Source of the DNA: Nautiliaceae bacterium
GTDB lineage: Bacteria > Campylobacterota > Campylobacteria > Campylobacterales > Nautiliaceae
Length of the DNA: 11,703 bases
Assembly: GCA_027062985.1 (NCBI GenBank)
Contig: JAMOSR010000021.1
Location: 1 to 11,703 of the forward strand
Direction of reading: 5' to 3'
This document shows positions 6,850 through 11,703 of the stretch, one piece after another. Numbering within the stretch: position 1 is the stretch's first letter; the number at the start of each line of letters is the position of its first letter. The notes beneath the pieces are model-generated. The model saw nothing but the letters and a program-made list of their open reading frames with translations. It made no database searches and had not been told where the DNA came from. Position numbers and translations under genes: made by a program.

Positions 6850-7455
6850 TTATAAATTTACAAAATTTTTCAAGATTTTAAGACCGGCATTATGGCTTTT
6901 TTCCGGATGAGGCTGAAAACCGAATACGTTGTCTTTATTTACCGCACTTACGAATTCATAACCGTAAAATGTTTTACCAATAGCGTATTTATCTTCACAA
7001 ACAACATGATAAGAATGAACAAAATACAAATAAGGATTATCCAACCCTTTAAAAAGAGGTGAGTTTCCTTGAAAAAACATTTTATTCCATCCCATATGAG
7101 GAACTTTATGGTCTTTTTCTATTTTTTTATCAAACCTTACTACATCTCCCGGAATTATTCCAAGCCCTTTATGATTTCCAAATTCCTCGCTATTTTCAAA
7201 TAAAAGCTGCATCCCAAGACATACGCCTAAAACATATTTACCCGTCTTTACGAAATTTTTCATAGCCTCATCAAGTCCCGTTTCTTTTAAATGCTCAATA
7301 GCGTCGCCAAACGCTCCGACTCCCGGAAAAAGAAGCTTATCGTAATTTTTAAGTTTATCAGGGTCTTTAACTATATCTGCGTTTGCCCCTATTTTATCAA
7401 AAGCGTTTTTCACGCTTGCAAGATTCCCCATATTATAATCAACTATACCTATCAT
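6850..7455 (-). CDS. hisH: Imidazole glycerol phosphate synthase, glutaminase subunit
   Basis: HisH hydrolyses glutamine and passes ammonia to HisF, which makes imidazole glycerol phosphate and AICAR in histidine synthesis. The 201-residue protein is a class I glutamine amidotransferase of typical length. The nucleophile is C79 in GVCLGMQ, and the other triad members are H183 and E185 in PHPEKS. The MIGIVDYNMGNLASVKNA start and the PGVGAFGDA loop (44-52) are standard HisH features. The ATG follows a GGAGAGAGGA ribosome site. hisA follows after 10 bases, so the two are surely co-transcribed. The partner hisF is not in this window and must be encoded elsewhere. Confidence 0.96.
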   Translation of the reverse strand: MIGIVDYNMGNLASVKNAFDKIGANADIVKDPDKLKNYDKLLFPGVGAFGDAIEHLKETGLDEAMKNFVKTGKYVLGVCLGMQLLFENSEEFGNHKGLGIIPGDVVRFDKKIEKDHKVPHMGWNKMFFQGNSPLFKGLDNPYLYFVHSYHVVCEDKYAIGKTFYGYEFVSAVNKDNVFGFQPHPEKSHNAGLKILKNFVNL

Positions 7456-7466
7456 TCCTCTCTCCG

Positions 7467-8363
7467 TTATTTAATCTCTTTACCGACATTTTTCATATAA
7501 TAAGCAAGTCCTATTAGTAAAAATGTAACAGCCGCTAAAAGCATCGCAGCATATACAAGTTTTTGAGGAGCAATCATAGCAAATTTAAATACAAGCATAA
7601 GCCCTTCAATGGCAAGGGCTATTACGATGCTTCCCAAAAATTTAATCATCGTCTTATGAATGGCAAAAGGATGTTCTTCTTTTTCCCCTATAACTTCCTC
7701 CATTAAAAGCGTCTTTACCAAATCAAAAAGCGCCAATGAAAGAGTTATTAAAATAGTGGCTTCAAACATTTTTTTTACATCTATATTACTAAGGGTATAA
7801 GTAAAAAACATCTTTATTCCGTCAATAAACAAAAGAACACAAATGGCAAAAAGAGCCCCCGCAAAAATTCCATAAACAATCCTGTTAAAATTATAAACCC
7901 ATGTATCCCCTCTTTCCCTATGAATAAATTTCAAAAGTTCCCTTAAAGGAATATCTATTACAGCAACATATATAAGCTGACCTCTGTCGTTAAAAATAGG
8001 CATAGCGGCACTTACCACCATATCCCCGCCTACCAGTGTAGGGTAAGGGTCGGTTAAAATACATTTTTTCTCTTTAACGGCTTTATAAAAATATGTCCTA
8101 TTAGACTGATTAACCTCAACTTCGAAATCCTTTAGCGTATCTTTTAACGTTATAAGTTTACTTATCTGCTTTCCGTTGGCATCAAGAATATATGCGGCGT
8201 TTGCAAAAGGAAGCTCGTGAATAATTCTCTCAAGTCCCTCATATATTGCATCTATGCTTATATTAGGAAGCCGGTTTGGCAGATTTCTTTGAAGAAGAAA
8301 GCACAGATACGCCCTTGCTTCTTTTCTGATTTTCTGAAACTCTTGAATTTCACTTATTAACAT
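7467..8363 (-). CDS. pglG: PglG-like membrane protein with Cache/PDC-type domain
   Basis: The product is 298 residues. The N-terminal half is soluble. Residues about 35-145 look like a Cache/PDC sensor fold: YILDANGKQIS, then NRTYFYKAVKEKKCILTDPY, VVSAAMPIFNDRGQLIYVAVIDI. Four hydrophobic segments follow at about 163-183, 199-219, 239-262 and 268-290. No signal peptide or TM precedes the Cache region. The assignment rests on length, on this architecture, and on synteny: in C. jejuni pglG (about 297 residues) lies next to cheY-prmA-ftsH in the glycosylation locus. PglG has no established enzymatic role in that pathway, and no glycosylation gene is visible here, so a function should not be inferred from the name. 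The ATG has a good GGAG site and overlaps the maf stop by 14 bases; hisH starts 11 bases after the end. A generic Cache-domain protein is the alternative. Confidence 0.72.
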   Translation of the reverse strand: MLISEIQEFQKIRKEARAYLCFLLQRNLPNRLPNISIDAIYEGLERIIHELPFANAAYILDANGKQISKLITLKDTLKDFEVEVNQSNRTYFYKAVKEKKCILTDPYPTLVGGDMVVSAAMPIFNDRGQLIYVAVIDIPLRELLKFIHRERGDTWVYNFNRIVYGIFAGALFAICVLLFIDGIKMFFTYTLSNIDVKKMFEATILITLSLALFDLVKTLLMEEVIGEKEEHPFAIHKTMIKFLGSIVIALAIEGLMLVFKFAMIAPQKLVYAAMLLAAVTFLLIGLAYYMKNVGKEIK

Positions 8364-8910
8364 ATTTATCTCCTATAATTTTTATTAATTCTTCAACGCA
8401 AAGCCCCATTGCCGTAGATTCGTATCCTTTAACATATTTTATATATTTTTTGCAAAATCCCTCAACCATACAGGCTCCCGCTTTATCTTTCCATTCGCCT
8501 GAATTCAGATACTCCTCCAAATCATCTTCATCAAAATGTTTAAAAACATATAAAGTCTCATCAACCCTTCCAAAAACTCTTTCATCGAATTTCACCCACA
8601 TAGCGGTGAGTATTTTTATTTTTTTTCCGCTTTGGGCTAAAAGAATTTTTCTGGCGTCTTCTTTATTTTTAGCTTTTCTTAAAATATTTACTCCATCAGT
8701 AACTACCGTATCGGCACTTACCAAATCGTCATTAGGAAAACACTTTTCGCACTCTTTAAATTTACCGTAACCGGCAAAAACAACAAATTCGTAAGGGTCT
8801 TTAGTTGAAATTTTTTCTTCATCAAAATCGCATGATTTTTGAATAAAAGAAATACCGTAATCTTTAAGAAGTTTTGCTCTAGTAGGGGACGCACTGCATA
8901 AAATAAGCAA
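8350..8910 (-). CDS. maf: Maf-like nucleoside triphosphate pyrophosphatase
   Basis: The product is 186 residues, normal for the family. Maf/YhdE-type enzymes hydrolyse dTTP, UTP or modified nucleotides to the monophosphate and pyrophosphate, and are linked to division arrest and nucleotide-pool cleaning. The N-terminal CSASPTR (5-11) is the SxSPRR signature, with one R replaced by T. SADTVV carries the catalytic Asp, and the DKAGAC-MVEGF stretch is the family's GKAGAY-like motif. These place it in Maf, but substrate preference cannot be called. The start is the TTG at 8908-8910: an in-frame TAG ends just four bases upstream, and AAGG stands 7 bases before it. A gap of 27 bases separates it from the kinase stop, and its own end overlaps the next gene by 14 bases. 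As I recall, maf directly follows alaS in related genomes. Confidence 0.9.
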   Translation of the reverse strand: MLILCSASPTRAKLLKDYGISFIQKSCDFDEEKISTKDPYEFVVFAGYGKFKECEKCFPNDDLVSADTVVTDGVNILRKAKNKEDARKILLAQSGKKIKILTAMWVKFDERVFGRVDETLYVFKHFDEDDLEEYLNSGEWKDKAGACMVEGFCKKYIKYVKGYESTAMGLCVEELIKIIGDKYVNK

Positions 8911-8937
8911 ACGCTAACCTTTTTACTTGAAATTGTA

Positions 8938-10761
8938 TCAAATTTTAAATTTATATTCGAATACGTTTTTTCCTTCTTTATAATAGACTTTATATTCTAT
9001 GTTATATTTATCGCATATATTTTTTACAATATTAAGACCTATGCCGAGTCCTCTTTTATGGATATGTTCTCTATAATCCTTTTCAAAAATACTTACCGGG
9101 TCTTTTATTCGCTCCCCAAAAGATTCAAATTTTAAAACAATAAAATTATCTTCCCTTTTTAAAGTTACAAAAATATCTTTTTTAGAAGAGTATTTAATAG
9201 CGTTTGATAAGTTATTATCCACTATTCTCTCAAATTCTATTTTATTTATTTCAAAAAAAATATTTTCTTCGATATAGGATAAAATTTTTTTATTATGGGC
9301 TTTTGCAACCGTTTCAAAAAACCTAATTCTCTCTTTAAGATTTTCACTAAGATTAATTTCGCCTTTAGCCTCGTATTTTACTATCCCGTTTCCAGATATA
9401 TAAGACAAATCCTCATAAGAATTGGAAAGTATCGTAACCGCCGCTTCTATTTCCTCTAGTACCTCTTTTATTTCATTATCCTTTTCCCTCTCCCTAACAT
9501 AATCCAAATTAAGGGTAATAATACTAAGAGGCGTTTTAATCTGATGTATCGTATCAACGATAAAACGCTTATTTTCGGTAAGCAAAATTTTATTTTTATT
9601 TATCTCTTCCGTTAAGGCCTCTCTAAATTCGTTAAACTTCTTTTTTAACGTATCTATCTCTTCAATAAAAGATGAGTCTTTTTTAATTTTTTCATTTTTC
9701 TTCATATGAAAAACTATATATTCTATTTCTCTTGAAACTTTAACCACTATAAAAGCATACATAACGGCTATTATGGAAAACAAAGATATTAAAACAACCA
9801 AAAACCTCTCTTTTAAAGCTTTAATAACCGACTTTAAAGAAGTCGTATCGTAAACGGCTTTAATAATAAACCTGTTTTTTTGATTATCAAAAACGCCCCT
9901 TATTACTACATAAATTTCCAAAATATTTTTATCAAGGTTTAATCTAATTATATGGTCTTTATTATTTTTAAACTCTTTTTCCACTTCTTCAGCCAAATTT
10001 ACATCCGATATTTTTTTATTAAAAATTGATGAAAATATATGAGCGGAACACTTTTTTAGTTGAATTAAATTCTCTTTTTTATGATACCTGTTATTAAAAT
10101 CTATTTTATAAATAAAATATTTTTCCACAAAGAAAATTTCCAATTCTTTTAAATCTTCAGCTTTTTTTAAAATTTTGTCATACGTTTTTTTTAAAATATT
10201 AAACATATCCACAACATATGCCAACTGTAACAGATATTTTTTATCGGGAGAGCGGATAAGATAATACTTTTTTAAATTCATAGAGGATTTATCAAGATGT
10301 GCCTCGGAGATGTCTATTTCTTTAGTACCTTTAAAAACTTCATCCAAAATCTTTTTATATACTTTAAACGCACCAAGATTAAAACCTATATCGGGAGCGT
10401 AACTGCCTTTAACAACAGTATAGTTTTTATCTATCAAAAACACCTCGTAATGACCGTTTTTTATATCTTTATTTAAAGAATCGGCAACCGCTTCAGGATT
10501 AAAGTCTTTATCGTAAAGAAGAGGCAACATATAAAGGTTTTTAAGGTTTTCTTCCTTTTCATTCTCAAATACATACTCTATTTTATCCAATACGTTTTTA
10601 AATTTTTCTTTTATTTTTAAAGTAACAGCATAATGTTTATTGATAAAGTTTTGAATAAGTACATCTTTTGAAAAACTGTATTGAGCGTAAATAGCTACAA
10701 ATACCAACACACCGAGTAAAACGAAAAAAAGAAGAAGAATATAATTAAGCTTCAGTTTCAA
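8938..10761 (-). CDS. Membrane sensor histidine kinase
   Basis: This 607-residue inner-membrane kinase is the presumed partner of the regulator just upstream. Its order is: TM1 at about 5-26; a large extracytoplasmic sensor at about 30-317 with no family I recognise; TM2 at about 319-342; a linker with predicted coiled coil at 352-395; a HisKA domain with phospho-acceptor H406 in HQIKTPL; and a HATPase domain. The HATPase shows the N box (N516 and N520 in NNLSNAIKYS), an F-box region (IFEKDYR) and a clear G2 box (GLGIGL, 571-576). The G1 box is degenerate: SFGERI stands where DxGxGI is usual. The start must be the TTG at 10759-10761, because a TAG lies three codons upstream and no ATG follows in the first 70 codons. 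An AGGG ribosome site lies 7 bases before it. The gene is very AT-rich: 10 G/C in 10081-10140 by hand count, against 27 in 3541-3600 of ftsH. Confidence 0.9.
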   Translation of the reverse strand: MKLKLNYILLLFFVLLGVLVFVAIYAQYSFSKDVLIQNFINKHYAVTLKIKEKFKNVLDKIEYVFENEKEENLKNLYMLPLLYDKDFNPEAVADSLNKDIKNGHYEVFLIDKNYTVVKGSYAPDIGFNLGAFKVYKKILDEVFKGTKEIDISEAHLDKSSMNLKKYYLIRSPDKKYLLQLAYVVDMFNILKKTYDKILKKAEDLKELEIFFVEKYFIYKIDFNNRYHKKENLIQLKKCSAHIFSSIFNKKISDVNLAEEVEKEFKNNKDHIIRLNLDKNILEIYVVIRGVFDNQKNRFIIKAVYDTTSLKSVIKALKERFLVVLISLFSIIAVMYAFIVVKVSREIEYIVFHMKKNEKIKKDSSFIEEIDTLKKKFNEFREALTEEINKNKILLTENKRFIVDTIHQIKTPLSIITLNLDYVREREKDNEIKEVLEEIEAAVTILSNSYEDLSYISGNGIVKYEAKGEINLSENLKERIRFFETVAKAHNKKILSYIEENIFFEINKIEFERIVDNNLSNAIKYSSKKDIFVTLKREDNFIVLKFESFGERIKDPVSIFEKDYREHIHKRGLGIGLNIVKNICDKYNIEYKVYYKEGKNVFEYKFKI

Positions 10762-11389
10762 ATCTGTACCCTACTCCTACCACTGTTTGAATAAAATCTC
10801 TGTCAAATTTTTTTCTTATCTCATTAACAAGCTGCCTTAAAGGAGGATTTTTTTTCTTCTCCTCAGGCCACACAAATTCCACTATTTTTTCCGCGGGAAC
10901 CGTATAATTTGCATTTTTTAAAAGAATATGAAGAAGCTTTTTCTCTTTTTTTCTTAAATTAACCGGTTTTCCGTCTTTAAACAAATCTCCGGTGTCAAAT
11001 TTAAACTCATAATTTCCAAATTTAATACTCTCTTTTCCTATAAGTTTTTTTATCCTTACTTCAAGTTCGGTTGCATGAAAAGGTTTTTTAATATAATCGT
11101 CACACCCGTATTCATACGCCTTTTTAAAATTATGTTCTTCAACACTGGCGGTAATCATTACGATTTTACCGTCTTTTTCAAGTTCTTTAATATATTTAAC
11201 AAGCTCAAGTCCGTTAATTTCAGGAATATTAATATCTACCAGATATAAATCAAAATCTTTTTCTTTAATAAATTTTAACGCTTCTTTTCCGTCCTCAACT
11301 AAAATCACTTTAAAATTTTTGCTCTCCAAAATTCTTTTAACTATTTTAGCAAGCTGTAAATCATCCTCCACAAGCAATACGGTATGCAT
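10745..11389 (-). CDS. OmpR/PhoB-family response regulator
   Basis: This 214-residue protein is a DNA-binding response regulator, the likely output of the kinase encoded next to it. The N-terminal receiver domain (about 1-115) has the acidic pair D9/D10, the phospho-acceptor D52 (in LVDINIP), T80 (in MITAS) and K102 (in IKKP), so all signalling residues are present. The C-terminal half (about 118-214) is a winged-helix Trans_reg_C domain. It ends in the typical TVVGVGYRFE hairpin, and its recognition helix is near LRQLVNEIRKKF. The ATG has a strong AGGAGG ribosome site at 11394-11399. Its end overlaps the kinase start by 17 bases, which fits translational coupling. Target genes cannot be read from the window. 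General architecture resembles many Campylobacterota OmpR-type regulators, but I cannot assign it to a named one. Confidence 0.93.
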   Translation of the reverse strand: MHTVLLVEDDLQLAKIVKRILESKNFKVILVEDGKEALKFIKEKDFDLYLVDINIPEINGLELVKYIKELEKDGKIVMITASVEEHNFKKAYEYGCDDYIKKPFHATELEVRIKKLIGKESIKFGNYEFKFDTGDLFKDGKPVNLRKKEKKLLHILLKNANYTVPAEKIVEFVWPEEKKKNPPLRQLVNEIRKKFDRDFIQTVVGVGYRFETEA

Positions 11390-11412
11390 TTCCCCTCCTC
11401 TTTAAATCAATA

Positions 11413-11418
11413 ATTATA
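11413..11418 (-). promoter_or_regulatory. Candidate -10 element for the two-component pair
   Basis: A perfect TATAAT hexamer overlaps the alaS stop codon and would start RNA near 11406, about 17 bases before the response-regulator ATG. No good -35 box stands 16 to 18 bases upstream. Campylobacterota vegetative promoters often lack a conserved -35, so this does not rule it out. In DNA this AT-rich the hexamer may also be chance. Confidence 0.3.
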
Positions 11419-11703
11419 GCCCGAATTTTTCCTTAACTTTCCCAATAAGTTCGTCAATTTTTCCGGCGTCTTTACCACCTCCCTGGGCAAAATCAGGCTT
11501 TCCTCCGCCTTTTCCACCTACAATCGGAGCAAATTCCTTAATCAAATCCCCTGCTTTAATTTCAGGAACTTTACTAACTGCTACAAGCGTTACTTTTCCT
11601 TTATTTTCACCTGCTAAAAACGCAACCAAATTATCAACTCTTCCTTTTAAATCAGTCGCAATTTCTCTTAAATTAGCATTATCGATTCTTTCGATTACAT
11701 AAT
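11414..11703 (-). CDS. alaS: Alanyl-tRNA synthetase, C-terminal fragment (cut by window edge)
   Basis: The visible part is the last 95 codons plus a TAA stop; the 5' part lies beyond the window. The enzyme charges tRNA-Ala with alanine in the cytoplasm. The fragment matches the end of the C-terminal DHHA1-type (C-Ala) domain: a helix with DLKGRVDNL, a strand pair (KVTLVAVSK), then the glycine-rich GGKGGGKPDFAQGGG loop and a short final helix (IDELIGKVKEKFGL). The GGG-P-x-x-AQ-GG pattern is a hallmark of AlaRS C-termini. The catalytic and editing domains are not visible. The frame stays open to the window edge, so TTG or GTG codons inside it are not real starts. The next gene begins 24 bases downstream. 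In C. jejuni and H. pylori, as I recall, maf follows alaS directly; here a two-component system intervenes. Confidence 0.93.
   Translation of the reverse strand, partial: YVIERIDNANLREIATDLKGRVDNLVAFLAGENKGKVTLVAVSKVPEIKAGDLIKEFAPIVGGKGGGKPDFAQGGGKDAGKIDELIGKVKEKFGL

Noticed and set aside
5771..8770. Plus-strand frames opposite cheY, hisH and maf (5771-6004, 7059-7265, 7291-7500, 8450-8770)
   Set aside because: Shadow frames within well-supported genes, with no ribosome sites or recognisable domains.
11414..11629. A small free-standing gene of 71 codons starting at a TTG
   Set aside because: The frame is open through to the window edge and matches the alanyl-tRNA synthetase C-terminus, so it is the tail of alaS.
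1..11703. tRNA or rRNA genes, CRISPR arrays, insertion sequences, prophage or attachment sites
   Set aside because: Looked for by eye; nothing with tRNA-like arms, regular spaced repeats, transposase motifs or terminal repeats was seen, and coding density leaves almost no room.

Overview
The window reads as a chromosomal housekeeping region of a Campylobacterota (epsilonproteobacterial) genome. Thirteen genes lie nose to tail on the minus strand, so transcription runs from high to low coordinates. The DNA is AT-rich and the proteins are rich in Lys, Glu and Ile. The gene order fits the phylum: from memory, pglG-cheY-prmA-ftsH-psd-like-pssA are neighbours in Campylobacter jejuni, and alaS-maf are neighbours in both C. 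jejuni and Helicobacter pylori. The AT bias and charged, compact proteins suggest a thermophilic deep branch such as Nautiliales (Nautilia, Caminibacter or Lebetimonas). That placement is an inference, not a measurement.

Layout in transcription order. (1) 11703-11414 is the 3' end of alaS. (2) 11389-8938 encodes an OmpR-type response regulator and its membrane histidine kinase. The pair sits between alaS and maf and is visibly more AT-rich than its neighbours. (3) 8910-8350 is maf (nucleotide pyrophosphatase). (4) 8363-7467 is a PglG-like protein with a Cache/PDC-type domain and four membrane segments. (5) 7455-6135 holds hisH and hisA, two steps of histidine synthesis. (6) 6135-5704 is a CheY with an extra loop. 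(7) 5707-4883 is prmA, the L11 methyltransferase. (8) 4883-2949 is ftsH. (9) 2971-1630 holds psd and pssA, which make phosphatidylethanolamine from CDP-diacylglycerol. (10) 1554-1 is leuA, complete to its stop codon.

Almost no DNA is non-coding. Seven of the twelve junctions overlap (by 1 to 23 bases) and four others have gaps of 10 to 27 bases. The only sizeable spacer is 75 bases, between pssA and leuA. It carries a perfect consensus sigma-70 promoter (TTGACA, 17 bases, TATAAT), so leuA has its own start of transcription. Everything upstream of it could be one long transcript, with a second, weaker candidate promoter in front of the two-component pair.

No RNA genes, mobile elements, CRISPR arrays or intrinsic terminators were seen. 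I found no clearly new system. The points most worth a second look are the inserted two-component system, the PglG-like protein whose Cache domain appears cytoplasmic, the insertion in CheY, and the compact leuA promoter with its symmetric repeats.
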